From assembly GCA_021432635.1 (NCBI GenBank), contig MU270085.1, forward strand, positions 1 to 64,000: a DNA stretch of 64,000 bases, given 5' to 3'. The translations under genes and the position numbers were made by a program. This stretch comes from Thozetella sp. PMI_491 (taxonomy: Eukaryota > Ascomycota > Sordariomycetes > Chaetosphaeriales > Chaetosphaeriaceae). Each line of letters opens with the position of its first letter. The stretch's first letter is position 1. Shown piece after piece: positions 10,670-22,969 of this stretch. Below the pieces are notes generated by a model. That model made no database searches. It was given only the letters and a program-made list of their open reading frames with translations, and was not told the origin of the DNA.

Positions 10670-13030
10670 GCGAGACTGGCCCAGCTGCCTGCTATGGTGC
10701 GATCAAGCCAGGCCTGTAGCCGTTGCAGTCATTGGATCGAAATGAAGGCACAAGGGGCCTTGATTTCGAGCTTCGCAGGGAGGTTTTGGGGGACAAGGAA
10801 GGGAAGAACGAAGGAGAGAAGGAAGCAGACGAAGCATGGGTTAGGGAGGTCTGGAGCGTTAGTTTTGAAGTCGAGGCCCAGTGGAATGGAACTACCCCGA
10901 CAGGTACCCCCCGTACAGTTGCATTGGGGTCCACTCTGGGGCGTGAAATAAAATAAACCGCAAAGATAGCGTGGTGGCCCAGATCAGAGGGTCAAACCGC
11001 TCCCACCCCCCCTCCCCGAAGTCTAGGCGATGAGGTCCAAGGGAAACACTCCATTCCAATCGATCTGCGCGGGGGGGTTGCGCTAGGCTCTACAAGAAGC
11101 TTGGCCGCCCTTAGTGTATGCACTATGAGCCTTGCGTCTCAGATTGGTCCAGGGTGTGGGGGCACGGCCCAAGACTAGAAGTCTTCTCTACTGAAAATAT
11201 CGACCGCGACAGGAGATTTACTCGCTCTTTATCGCGCCAAAAATGCAGGTACTAGATCTCTCACTCGTCCGGCATTCAAACTATACAATACATTGGTCAA
11301 AGATGACAGGGGCCAATGTTCCCCAGGCCCAAGGCCCAGGCTAACAGGCTTTCCAGCCTTGGACTGTAGTGTCATTATGTATGCTTTAGGTGTCCGCTTT
11401 TCGCCCCACGATCATCCAATTCGGTAAAAGTGGGGCCTAATAGGCTCCGGAAAGCAGCTCCGACTCGAGCTATCTCGAGATAGCTTAAACTCTAAACCCC
11501 TGTAGAACCGCATAGTGGGCAGCTAGCGTCGGACATATGACTGCCGACACGCGATCCCACCGCCAGGGCAGACACTACCTGTACATCTCGTACGATGATT
11601 CCTTTCAGTACTTGATGTGTATGACTGCTTAGTGAAAGATGCTGCGGAGCGCGGGGAATTTACGATGGCAGTGTAATTGATCGTCCCCCGGTCGTTTGCG
11701 AGTACTTTGTCGGTTTGATCCTATCGGCCGCCACATGGGCAGCACACTTTCGATAGACTTTCCTTCGGAAACCGGCTCTTTGACAGGAGTGATGCCACGT
11801 GTTTCAGCTATATGATGCTCTAGGCAACATTTCCTAACATGCACGCGGCAATAGTTCAGGGATCATGGAAGAAGAACCGCGACGCGTAAAACAGCGCCTA
11901 CCAATTTGGTGTCGTGGTCGGGGCTGCTGATTCTTAATTGCTCAGATTATATGGGGCGACCCGCTATTTCTATTTAATCTGCATGTTTAACTGGCTGATT
12001 CATATTTGACCTATCTGGTACAGCAAGTGCCCATCTAAGACACAATTATCACTCGGTCCTCACAGGTAGGAGTCTGCGTACGATTTCCAGCCATTACCCG
12101 AGGAGTAAACGTCTAAAATGTCCCATAGTTGTGTACCGGATATAATAGACAGAGCACTTTGCATGTTAACCTCCTCGTCCTCGACTGTTTACGCAGTTTC
12201 TTTAATTCATCTTACACATAGACAAGATCCCCTGATGGTACCTAGGCTATGCCGCCGAGTCCAGTAAGAGGCAGCTTACCGGATATAAAAACCAACAAGT
12301 ACGTTTATCATGCTCACGTTCGCTATCACTCAAGCTCAGACATGGCAGGCATCTTCATTTTCGAGGTGTGGCTGTAGCATCATGGCATGGAGCCAGAGTT
12401 TATGGGAAACAGCACGCCGTGCCGCCGAACAATCTCTTTCGGAGTGAACACTCCATATAATTGTTTCTTATGTGCATTCTAGCCTAGATTTTAACTTTGT
12501 GTCGACAGGCAGCAGGGCTGCTGCCTGACAGGCTGTGCTGTGTATGGCCTACAGTAGACGCTACATAGTGAATCAGTTGTCGTGTCGCGGCTGTCGCCTG
12601 TCCAGGGGGGCACTCCCTGTGCTCCCTCGAGCTACCCCTTTCCCTCCCTTTAATATGTTAGTAGAATCTAGGTCGACAGTGAGGCATGGTCCTAAGTAGA
12701 GCCATATGGGCAATCTATATTCTACGACGTTAGGCTTGTACACTTGTATAATAGCCGTACCTATGCAAAGTAAATACGCTTTCACACCTGCTTCTAGCTA
12801 CGGCTTTATATATAAATTATATATATTTAAATATAGATCGTTAATTCTTTTCAGAATATTTCCTTATATTAAGGCTTAAAGCGAAGAAGAAGTATTGCGA
12901 GATAGTACGCGATATTAAGTGATCTGCCCACTTGGATGATCGACTTACTTATAGATTACGTTATCTGTCTTGTCAATCCCAGGACTTTGTTAGGAGCATA
13001 TTTGTTGAACCAGATATCGGTCTTATTTCC
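10670..13030. other. 2.4-kb gene-poor stretch
   Basis: Holds the upstream region of the CFEM receptor and no gene I can support. It contains an exact 18-bp palindrome, AGCTATCTCGAGATAGCT, at 11468-11485, and an A/T-rich patch at 12.79-12.87 kb. Confidence 0.45.
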
Positions 13031-13038
13031 TTATTACG

Positions 13039-13167
13039 ATGACTACTGATTATTCGAAATGGGATATCATGGACACGGAGTCAGAACCAGAAATTTCACT
13101 TACGTCAGTCCCTCTAGTCCAAGCTCCCATTCCAGTAACTCCGTCTTCGGTACAGGAAAACGGGTAA
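13039..13167 (+). CDS. Possible first exon of a small or decayed gene
   Basis: An ATG opens 42 codons beginning MTTDYSKWD and rich in acidic and polar residues. It ends exactly where a splice donor GG/GTAAGT occurs (13164). Splicing to the acceptor TTTCGTAG near 13213 gives only four more codons before a stop. It may be an exon whose gene body was lost, or chance. No family recognised. Confidence 0.22.
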   Translation: MTTDYSKWDIMDTESEPEISLTSVPLVQAPIPVTPSSVQENG

Positions 13168-13394
13168 GTAGAGGATATAGGGTTAGTAAGGATATTTATA
13201 TCTATCTTTCGTAGCTCAGTTGGTAACTAAGGTCTGGGCTCCTTCAGCAGCCTCAGCGGCCAAATTTGATATAAATAAGAAAAGAAAGAAAAGCGGAGGT
13301 GCTTCTGCCTATTAAATTCCTCTCGGCCTCCGTCTCATACATCGCGGAAGGCCTCTCCGACGCGGAATTTACAGTATAGTCTGTCGCCTCAATT

Positions 13395-14998
13395 TCAATC
13401 CGAACCATTACCAGAGTGATCGTCATGGTTTGGTTTCAACTCTGTTGTCATGTCTTTCCTCAAACTCTGAGCCTCCGACCGGATACATTGCCAAAGGATT
13501 AACGTTTCCGGGCGTTCGACATCCTCTTTTTCCACTGCCTTCAAATCTTCCCTTGCCAGCCGTAGGAGGGTGGAGAGAAACAGCTCCTTGAGGTAAGCAA
13601 AGCTAAAATCCTCCGTAATCTCTGTAATCTTCTCACAGAGTGATTCTGGAAAGATATAGACATTCTTGTTCGATAAAGCGCGTCTACAGCCTACGTCAGA
13701 AGCTATAATGCTACGGCTTGGGTTGCGTGGGGCGACATATTTACCTCCAGGCCTGACAATACAGCAACCTTTCGGGCGAACTGGGGCATGGGAAATGATA
13801 TTTCTTGTCGAAACGGCTTGGTCTGCGAGCGAGGGCTGGGTCCAACTTTTCCACTGCCAGTAATGTTAGCTTTGTTATTTTCGAAAATGGTATGGGGGCT
13901 TCGTGCCGTAATTCGTGGTGGCGATAATCAGGATGCCGTCGTTCGCCTCGATGCCATCTACTTCGTTGAGGAAGTAGCTTTTAACCCGGTCGAAAACTAA
14001 ACAGTCGAGATCCTCGAGAACCAGCATACACGGTGCCGAGAGGCGAGCTCTGCTGAAGATGTTTCGAATAGCATACTGGCTCCCGTTCGCACCCTCGAAT
14101 GACCTAACGTAAAGAGTCGGAATGGGGGGCTGACGCCTAGCGAGGGAGTTCATGAGGGCTCTCAACGACAGTGTCTTGCCATTCCCGGGGTCGCCGTGGA
14201 AAATGATGCCTCTCTAACGCCATCAATTAATCAACGCCGAGCTCTATCCAGTGAATCAAGGACTGATACCTTCCAAGGGACGCCTAGGTCCTTGTACATA
14301 TCTTTGGCATCAAAAAAGCCATGGACGTCTCTCAACATTGAAGATTTCATGGAGCTCTCAAGGATGACATCATCCCACGAAGTCAACTGGGCATTTTTAA
14401 AGAGATCGGGGTCTTTAACCCAACGCCCTTGGTTGAAGACAAGGATCTCTTGGCGCACCGTCATGGCCCAAGAAGCGGTAGCTTGCATCAATCGATCAAT
14501 AGCTTTGGATATCAAAGGGTTCCCATCATCAGGCGAGGCTTCACACAGGATATGGAAAAAATCCCCAGAGGAGATGCCATGTACCAAGTAGACAAGATAC
14601 TCTTGGCTCTCCCACTCACAGTGGTATTTACCAAATTTGACGTGGATCGAGAAAGAGTCCTCCGCTACCGTATCTGTTACGTCGCCTTCCTCCTCGCCGA
14701 GCAACCCAGCTTTGTATTCGATACGTTGTGCATTAGCGCCGACCGTCTTAACCGTTCGAGTGGCGTGAAACGATTGTGCGTCAATGATAGTTAACTTAGC
14801 GTGGCCGGCCTGAGCGAATCCTACGATATCATGAACTCCGGCCGTGCAGGTCACCAGTTTCAATGAAGGATACTGGAGCCGCAGAGCAGTGGCAATGGCC
14901 GTCCCAGTGTCCTCAGCAGGTCTACTGTAGTGCTCTTTGAACTTCTCGTAAGCGACATCAGGCCCCATGGCCGCGGCCTCGAGTGCTGACATGGCCAT
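13395..14998 (-). CDS. AAA+ ATPase domain protein (BCS1-like AAA module)
   Basis: P-loop ATPase, 477 residues: complement(join(13395..13683, 13745..13853, 13907..14213, 14270..14998)). The N-terminal 243 residues are a substrate or oligomerisation region without a clear membrane helix. The AAA module starts at [18 protein letters not shown] (Walker A, Lys256 and Thr257). Walker B is LVLEDLD (to Asp313), sensor 1 is IATTNY, and the arginine-rich [12 protein letters not shown] follows. The C-terminal small domain has [12 protein letters not shown]. Intron 2 (13854-13906) starts GCACGA. No GT donor is available nearby, and GC-AG splicing restores [18 protein letters not shown], the expected family sequence. 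Introns 1 and 3 are canonical. A client cannot be inferred; mitochondrial BCS1 itself has a different N-terminus. Divergent from the HET gene. Confidence 0.85.
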
Positions 14999-15901
14999 GC
15001 TTGAAACTAAAAGATTAAAAGACTTGATATAGCAGAAAGGGAGGTCTGGGGGTGGCTTATGAAAATGCGAGGATAATAAACAGAACAGGGCAAGGAGTAT
15101 GTCTCAGGCTATCTGGTTCTGTTGTTGTTCCTAAGAAAGACGATACTTTATATGCCGCCGACAAGAACTTGGAAAGAGGCTCTACGGCGCGTGCTTACCC
15201 TTGTTTCATATCTCCATGGACCGTTAGCCGCCCGGAGATATCCGCTCCAGTCATCAGCATGGCTGAATTATCATGTAATGCATGGGTCAGGGGCATCACC
15301 CAATAGAACTCCAGTCAACGGTAATCACGCTGCTGTGGCTGTGTGCTAAAATGCCACAAGATTGACTGTCTAACAGGCGCGTACCGTAGGGATTCGTCGG
15401 TGACTTCTCCAAATTCGCGATTTTCTCACTTAAACAAGTTGAATAATAGGAAAATGATTAAATTGAGGGACTTTTTCTGAAGTAAATGGGCTCGATTTGT
15501 TGTTTTAGCTGATAGTCGTCTTGGCAAGTGAAGTCTACGCCAAACTATCTTTCCTAGAGATAACTCTATAGAGATGAACTCAAGTGCGGATATCTAATGG
15601 GTTCGACACTGCCGAAATATCTAATTCAAGGCGAGAAGGGGGTGGCGCTGGGCTGAGTATCAGCTGCGGCAACAAACTAGCCTTCGGGGCGCTTCAGCCG
15701 CATAGGTTCGGTTATTGTGCGTCTCAAACGGCGACGGGATTGGTAGGAAGCAAATGAATCCGTTGCATCTGACGAGATTTTATTCGACAGCCTTTCAAAC
15801 GGGAAGAATCCAGCATCTCCTTTTTACTAACGACAGATTGAGCTTCCTCGCCCATAAACTGGTAACTACGAAATTCACCATATGCGATCAAAAAGAACAG
15901 G
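14999..15901. promoter_or_regulatory. Divergent intergenic region, AAA ATPase / HET gene
   Basis: The 903 bases between two divergent start codons. Only short, motif-free frames are present. It presumably carries both promoters; no specific element recognised. Confidence 0.4.
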
Positions 15902-18365
15902 ATGGGAGCCCACAAGAGCAACAACCTCAAAGACCTACTTGCCAACCTTAACAAGGAACATGAGTGTGGCAGCAATGACCTAGAGATTAGATTTAGCTAC
16001 TCGGTCGGTCCGAACGGCCCACGCGACAATGACGATCAAAGAAGCGGGCGGAGGGCAGGCAAAGTGGTTACCATAAAATACTCTCAAGATGAAGTCATCC
16101 CAGACGTGGGGTTCGCCTTGTGCCCACCGGACTGCGACCACTCTGGATTGAAGGATTGCAAGCTAGATGCGTCTTTACAGCATGACGTCGATACTCCTTT
16201 CCATGAGACGTTATCGTCTCAGAGCAAAAGCATTTCAATCAGATCTCTTGGGGAAAACTACATGACCATCGAAGGAGACTTTGTCCGGGTGAGGAGCATT
16301 GGCAAGATAGACGGCAAGAGTCCGAGCGAGGGCATTGTCAATCTTTGCCTCAAATGCCAGGCAATCGATCTACCAAGGCTACTCAACGGTGATGAACAAG
16401 TTCATCATTCTACATTCGATGACTTATCCGCCACTTCTCAATACTGCGGGTTGTGTCAATTAATCAGCTGCTCCATCGTGGAACACGAACCCTTTGTTCC
16501 TGACGATAACTACTGTATCAGACTAGCGGCGGTCAAGAGCAACTCCGGAGCTCTGCGATATCTTCAATTCAGATTACCCTCCGCCCAAGACAAAGTGGCC
16601 CAGAGCGTCACAAAGGGAGGTTGCGTGGTTCGATGCTTCAACTTGGAAGTCGTGTCTCCTTCCCGTAAGTGGCGGCCCGTTCTCTTTGCCATGGCCAGGC
16701 ACTCACTGAGATAATAAAGACAGCCTCGGAGACCAAGAAGGTACTGCACTGGGTCGACTTGTTGGCCCTATAAAAGACCTGAGCCGGGCTACGTCCTGGT
16801 TAGAAACTTGCCGCACTAGTCATGCCAAATGCGGCACGCAAGGGGCAGCTGAGCCGGCCATGCCCGCTCTTCCTTCCCGTGTACTTGACGTTAGCCGTCG
16901 TGAAGTCCTGGAAGACATAGTTCTGTTCGAGGCCCACAGTAGCCGTGGGCAGTACGTTGCCCTAAGCCATCGCTGGGGAGATGCGAAAATTAGCAAGACG
17001 ATGACATCGACTATCCAAGAATACACAGCACGCCTTCCCATTTCATCGCTCAGCAAAACCTTCCAGGATGCCATCTATGTCACGCGCGAGCTCGGTTATC
17101 GGTACCTCTGGATTGACTCCTTGTGCATCATACAAGACTCCCCCGACGACTGGGAGGCTGAATCGTCGCGTATGGCCGAGGTCTACAGCAACGCCAGCCT
17201 CATCATTTCCGCCTCTGTTGCCTCGTCTGGTGATAGCGGCTTGTTCTATCCAAAACCGGCCCAGAGCCTCGTCGAGATTCCGGGGAATGGCAACCTAGGC
17301 ACATGCTTTGTCACTAATCGTCAGCTCTCGAGCTTCACAGAGGACGTTGAGCGGGGTTCGCTCGCTAGACGAGCCTGGTGCCTACAGGAAAGGGTGTTAG
17401 CCCGACGCATCCTCCATTTTGGCAAAGACCAGCTTCATTGGGAGTGTCTCTCAGGATGCTGGAGCGAGGCGTCGATTGACGAGTTGGTCGAGTGTAGTGG
17501 AACGATAGCAACTTCTATCGAAGCAGAGCTCCGGCAGATCTTGGTCTCGTCCTCATGGCCAAGTTTGGAAGAGACACTCAAAGACCTGGAGGTGACCGGT
17601 GCGGAGGAATTTGGTCCAAAACAAATATATAGTCGTGGACCTTACGGCAAATGGTATCGACTGCTCAACGCGTACTCCAACCGCGAACTAACAGTTGAAG
17701 GAGACCGTCTTCCTGCACTTGGCGGGCTGGCTAGCGTCTTCGAAAAGTTCTCCCGGGATCAGTACGTAGCGGGTCTTTGGCTCGACGATATCCCCGCCGG
17801 CCTCCTTTGGAGCGGGACCGAGCTCTACAGGCCCGTCGACAGCCCGAGTCTCCTCCGTCGGCCTGCCAAGCGCCAAGCCCCTTCATGGTCGTGGACCAGC
17901 TTCGAGGGTCAGATATTCTACCCGCTCGGAAAGTTGGGGGATATCGACATCCCCAGGGATTGGCAGTGCCTGTTCGTCGCCGGCCCCCCTGGACGTTTTG
18001 GTCAGGTCGAAAGAGGCTTTATCGAGCTCTCGGGCCGCTTACGCAAGCTCCGGACCATGATTGGCTTTGGCCCGGGCTTTAATGCCAGCCACCTATCCCG
18101 CTACTATCTCCCCGACCAGATGCCGAGGGCAGTCTATGATGAGCCCGGGAAATATGAGGTGGCAGACGTGGAGTGCCTCTTGATCGCGATGAGGGGCTGC
18201 GGTTCCAAAACTTGTCAGCACCTCGCAGGCTGCGAGTTTGGCTTCGCCTATGGATTGCTTCTTCTTCGAGACGCCGAGTTCGGCTCGTTTAGAAGGGTGG
18301 GGATTGCGCAGACGTATCAGTCTGACTGGGTTGGTGTCGGCCGGACTAGAATCTTAATATCTTGA
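15902..18365 (+). CDS. HET-domain (heterokaryon incompatibility) protein
   Basis: Predicted cytosolic allorecognition/NLR-associated protein of 802 residues, join(15902..16664, 16720..18365). Residues 1-330 are a variable region with a cysteine-containing segment (LCLKC, YCGLCQL) common in this subfamily. The HET domain runs from about 333 to 480. Its three blocks are YVALSHRWG, then LGYRYLWIDSLCIIQDSPDD with MAEVYSNASLIISA, then RAWCLQERVLARRILHFG. The only intron (16665-16719, donor GTAAGT, acceptor TAAAG) was placed by frame and by the LGDQEGTALGRLVGPIKDLS exon that follows. The gene appears intact. HET domains generally trigger regulated cell death after non-self contact; the partner is unknown. 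Confidence 0.93.
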
Positions 18366-18404
18366 CAAGACATCTTCGATCGCTACGTGCAGTTTCTTTG
18401 AGAG

Positions 18405-18653
18405 TTAAGATAGTTGCCAAGATAGATAGTTGCATTTGCTTAGGTTATGGAATCCTACTAGTACAACTGAGCTCTTTGCGGCTGCCACGATGAGATAATC
18501 ATCAGCCCATACCTGCTTGACAATACGTGCCCGTGTGTGCAGTCTCACGACAACAGTGACTATAGAGAGCAAAGTAAAGAAAGGCTCAGAAACTATTGAG
18601 GGGACAATAATAGCTAGAGTCATATTGAAATCTGTCGACAAGCCCATGGCAGC
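18405..18653 (-). pseudogene. Truncated N-terminus of a PTH11/rhodopsin-like membrane protein
   Basis: The minus strand encodes one complete hydrophobic helix followed by VVVRLHTRARIVKQVWADDY, the hallmark of the first loop in fungal rhodopsin-like membrane proteins. The frame then fails, and the HET gene's stop codon lies 40 bases further on. The remaining helices are missing, so this is a fragment. Confidence 0.6.
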
Positions 18654-18659
18654 GGAGAT

Positions 18660-20040
18660 TGGATGACGGCTGTGGGCGTAAACTCGGAGATAAGCACGAA
18701 TAAAATAGGAAACGATTTACGAAAGCGAAGCGGACGGTCTACATGTACATATTACATTCTACTGTCCATGCTGATCAAGAACACTAGCAAAATAACTATT
18801 TGATACGGGAAGTGCCATGGTACCGCATGACGGGAAAGAGGAGGCTCCCAAAGAGGCCTGGAGGAAGCGCCACAAAGCTGCCGAGGCGAAACGAAGGGGT
18901 CCGCGCGCGGTAACGAACGCCACCGATAGGCGATGGCGCCGAGGGCTCCAAGTCCTGAGTCAGTAACGTTTCCGGTTCACATCATGGGCGTCTTAGATCC
19001 CAAGCCTTAGATGCAACTGCCTAGATTCGGCTAGGTGTTTGCAATCGCAGACTGTGACCCCCGGCCCGGAGCCTAGGGAGTCCAGGCCGAAAGGGTGGCA
19101 ATGTGGAAGAGCAAGGCCGCCGGCGTTCAGACGTGAGTTTGGTGTAGGAAAAATGGGCAGGTGAGACGATTGGGCTGGTCCAATGAGAACGCTATCACAG
19201 GGTAAGGGCTTTTTTATTTAGCCTACCGGCTTGTCTGGTGATGGCTTGCTAGGTAGACGCGATTATCACATCTCAGGTTTCGGTCGGGCCAATTCGGTAT
19301 AGTTCGTATCTTCGAGCGGTTCAATGCTGGGTCTGGATTATCTCCCACAGTATTAAAGGCCTGCGTCTCCATATAGAACTTTACAATCATCTCATTACCA
19401 ACCCAGCTGGCGCTACAATAATATTCAGCAACCTGTCCGATTCTATATGCCCGAAGAGAGTCAGACAAGATTCAGTACGCGGGTAGGAGAGCCTGAGGTG
19501 ATGGCACCCATTCGAGTACCGGCAAATTCCGTCCCGCATATTATAGTAATGGGTTTTAGGGGCAAAGTACGAGTATGGAGGGGTAAGGAACGTGACACAT
19601 TTGGGCTGGTATGCTTGCGAGCTACGGCCACTTGCTGCCAACTGCACCACAGGTATCTGCATTGGGTTAGGCATGATACCTCTTCCTCGCTTCCTAGTCT
19701 TTAGAATCTTGTCGATCCCCTATTTAGCGTCTTGTTCCGTCAATAGTGAAAATTGGACGTTATCCTCCGAGTAGGAAACACGAGGATTTTTGCCAGACGT
19801 CAAGGCAGCACTTGTTATAGACCCCATTAACTAATATGTTAAATGAATAAAATCAAAGTATTCTCAGTCAGGAGAATATCTATGTCATCCTGGCCTCAAT
19901 GTTGGGATGCTAACAATCTTTCCAGCTCTCAACTGTACAGTCTAACCCCTGGTTTGCTCATAACGGAACTGTGCGCCTAGATTGGCACGGCCTAGTGATC
20001 AGCGGTAGCCTGGTCCCAGCGAGCGTGACCGGAGGGGCTG
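18660..20040. other. Stretch without supportable gene
   Basis: Short frames only, no family motif, mixed composition. Nothing identified. Confidence 0.4.
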
Positions 20041-20044
20041 AGCT

Positions 20045-20404
20045 TTATCCACTCGCCATCGGGAGTGGCCTGCAGCCCCTCTCGGCCTGATGGACCCGTA
20101 CTCTCAATGCCGCCGATTTTCTAGAAATCGAACCGGCGAACACGTCGCTTTGTACCGGAGGCTGACTTCTTCTGCCGCATATGAGTTGATGCTGAACGAG
20201 TCGTGAGAAATTCCCAGATGACCCCGGCGATGTGCTTCGATTCCTTAGCGCAACCTGGTGCTGCAGGTCAAGTGCATTCGGGGCCGTCTCCTTCGCGAGC
20301 ATTCGAGAGAGAACCAGAGCCGTCAATTTCCAGAAGTTCCCGCCGGCAACAGCTGATAGTAGTGCGAGGAATGTGAGAAGGTAGTAGGCCTGGTCGATGG
20401 GCAA
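20045..20404 (-). pseudogene. Fragment of an unidentified membrane-anchored fungal protein
   Basis: An ATG at 20404 opens a hydrophobic N-terminal segment (YYLLTFLALLSAVAGG) followed by NFWKLTALVLSR and ALDLQHQVALRN. The latter reads like a conserved block of an uncharacterised fungal membrane family that I cannot name. After about residue 53 the sequence loses character in this frame, suggesting a small indel. No further exons found. Confidence 0.35.
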
Positions 20405-20409
20405 CGTGA

Positions 20410-21490
20410 GCGTAGCTCTACAGCCTCGCTGTGTCCCCGATTCTTCTATATACCTTTAAGAGCTCCTCACCAGTGTTGTAGCAGTTCACGGTCTCAACTT
20501 CAAAGGCACCCCCGACCACGGGCAGAAACCCTTCCGCGAGTCTTATCTAAAGGGTTAGACATATTCAGAAGCCTTGGTACAGTCTCTGTTGATTGAATAG
20601 GCACGCAGGGCGGCTTAATAAGATATTAAATTGACGCAAATTTACTCTCTCCCTCACTAATTTCATCTACACTATTAGCTACTGGCTAGGCCTTCAGCTT
20701 CTAGTGTTGTTTTGGGGAGGGGGCGGGTGGGGCGGGGGGGCGCAGAGGTCGACTTCAGTCCGGAATATGCCGGTGATATGTGACAGTCGCGAGTCACACT
20801 GCTTGTGGTGGCGCATTCAGGACAAATGAGGCTTGGGGGTTCGATGACAGCATGATGGCGTATTTCGTCTGCTGCAAAGGCTGGAGCACCATAATACCAG
20901 ATTCTTGATTCATACTAGCAGCTATGGAAGAAAAAGGTCGCCTCTAGTTTCGCTTTTGATATCTTAGCAGCCCGCCATTAGAAAGCATTTCAAAACTCGA
21001 CCTAGCTCTCTTGTTGACAGGGCGGAGTTCTCTGGCTGGGTCCAACCTATGAGAGTCAGCCGTGGTAATTTTTATTCTTGCCCAGTCAAGGCCGATATCT
21101 AAGAACGCCTTTATTTAGAGCGTGTGTGTTGTATTGGTGCCCGCTGGCTTGCATTAGCCTAAAGCTCTAGGTCTTATGCATACCATCCGAACCAAATAGA
21201 CGTTCCAATACCCAGATAATCGGTAAGAGCCATTTACTGCCAGTGTATTTGTTCAGCCTGGCGTTTGAGTTAGCGTCTGTGTATACGCCACTCTCTCTGA
21301 CTAGGCTGCATACCGCGAGTCCGAGCGGCCTGCCCCGGTCTAGCCCATACAGGGACACCCCAGAACAGGCGAACATAAAGAAGGGTTTATTTCATCGCTG
21401 GATCGTCGAGACTCGACAGTCGCGGTTGACTCCTTCTTTTCTTTCAGCACATTGCCGGCCAGACGTCCCAGGAGATGACATATCACAATT
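20410..21490. other. Upstream flank of the PTH11-like gene, no gene seen
   Basis: Contains a G-rich run around 20716-20740 and otherwise motif-free sequence. Probably includes the promoter of the gene at 21491. Confidence 0.4.
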
Positions 21491-22969
21491 ATGGAGGAAG
21501 ACAAACGGCTTGGCCTCATGGCCGTCATCATTTCCTTTCTTACCTTGTCTGTTGTGTCCATATCGATGAGGTTATTTGTTCGGCGGTTCATGGTCAAGCT
21601 GGTCGGTTGGGATGACAGTAATCTTCACCCTAAATTTCTCGGCCCTTTCAATCAGATGAGACTAACAACTCTAGTGCTTGCGGTTATTGCTATGATTCCC
21701 GTGCTTATTCATGCCACGCTGCAATTGATGGGTGAGTCGTCTCCATCCCTTGGGAGCTCCCAACTCACACGCTCTCTCTAGCCACCAAATACGGTCTTGG
21801 GCTACACTTCCGCGATGTTGCCCAGGTCGACTTTCCGAACCTGCTTCACCTGCTCTGGTGGTCCGGTGTAGGTTGCCTCCCACATCAACCTTCAAACTAT
21901 TGGTCCTGATGAAACTACAGATCGTCTACAACCTCTCACACATGCTCGTCAAGCTATCCTACCTTGCTCTCTACCTTCGCATCATGACGAATCGAGCCCA
22001 CCGTATCATGACCTACGCAACAGCAGGCTTAGTCGTGACTCTAGGCGTCAGCTATATTTTCGTGTCTATCTTCATGTGCACTCCCATCGAAAAGGGGTGG
22101 AACCCGCAACTGGAAGGGACCTGTGTCGACAGTGCCGGCTACCTGATATCGAACGCCGCTTTCAACATGACTAGTGATGTCATAATTTTTTTGTTGCCCC
22201 TACCGACGTTGTGGAGCCTTCAGCGTGAGTCTTGCAGCCTAGAGATTAAAAAGGCACTTGGCAGGCTAAAAAGTACCAGTTCCGGCTCGGCAGCGACTTG
22301 TTCTAGTTGCTACCTTTTCTTGCGGCTTCGTGTAGGTGCCCAGCCCTTAAACCTCGATTATGGGTCAAATTGGAAGACTAACCATATACTAGAATCTTAG
22401 TTGGTAGCGGTATACGTCTAGGGACAGTCGTTAGATTTACACTGCCGCCGAGCCAAGGTTAGCCACTCCTTGCCTAGTGTTAGTCTTCATATACTAATCA
22501 TATCCCATCCTGCAGATCCAACATGTAAGCCCCCTCATCCTCTCCAAATTCTGTACACATACTAACTTCGCCCATAGGGGACCTCGCCTCAGTAATCCTC
22601 TGGTCTGAAGTAGAGGTCAACCTCGCCGTCGTCCTCTCCTGCACAGCTGCCTTCAAATCCCTCATACAGATGCTCTTCCCGGGCATCATGGGCAGTCTTG
22701 TCAATGGATCGCGATCGGGCAAGACGTATGCGACGCAGAATAATGTCTACATTCTCCAATCACGAGGCCATGACGACGACGGCGCAGCCGGCAGCGGATT
22801 CCGCACCGTTGTCAGCGCATGCCCTCGGCTGCCTGACGATGAGACTCTGAATAGCTGTGAGCACATAGTCAAAAAGGGGCAGCAGTGGCCCCGCCTCGAG
22901 ACGACTGTCTCGGTGCATTCGTCTTTTAGGGAGAGCATAGATGCTGAGGTTCCGGCTAGTTTGCCATAA
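21491..22969 (+). CDS. PTH11/rhodopsin-like seven-helix membrane protein, eight exons
   Basis: Fungal integral membrane protein, 365 residues: join(21491..21617, 21675..21731, 21782..21867, 21921..22224, 22274..22331, 22393..22457, 22516..22524, 22578..22969). All seven introns keep phase. The splices rebuild the expected helices in order: VGWDDMLAVIAMIPVL, ATLQLMATKYGLGLHF, YNLSHMLVKLSYLALYLRIM, IFVSIFMCTPIEKGW, NMTSDVIIFLLPLPTLW, LVLVATFSCGFVILVGSGIR, DPTWDLASVILWSEVE. Exon 7 is only nine bases and supplies DPT plus part of the tryptophan codon. The hydrophilic tail has no CFEM module. It resembles the receptor at 9.1-10.6 kb and the fragment at 18.4 kb but differs in intron number. Ligand unknown. 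Confidence 0.85.
22516..22524 (+). other. Nine-base microexon
   Basis: ATCCAACAT lies between acceptor TGCAG and donor GTAAGC. Including it yields the conserved DPTW motif. Skipping it keeps the frame but deletes three residues. Confidence 0.65.

Noticed and set aside
13684-13906. Initial impression of stops and a frameshift in the AAA ATPase
   Set aside because: A 61-base canonical intron and a 53-base GC-AG intron explain both and give the expected family sequence.
21921-22600. Initial impression that the PTH11-like gene was a pseudogene missing a helix
   Set aside because: Re-reading with introns 22225-22273 and 22332-22392 and the microexon restores every helix in frame.
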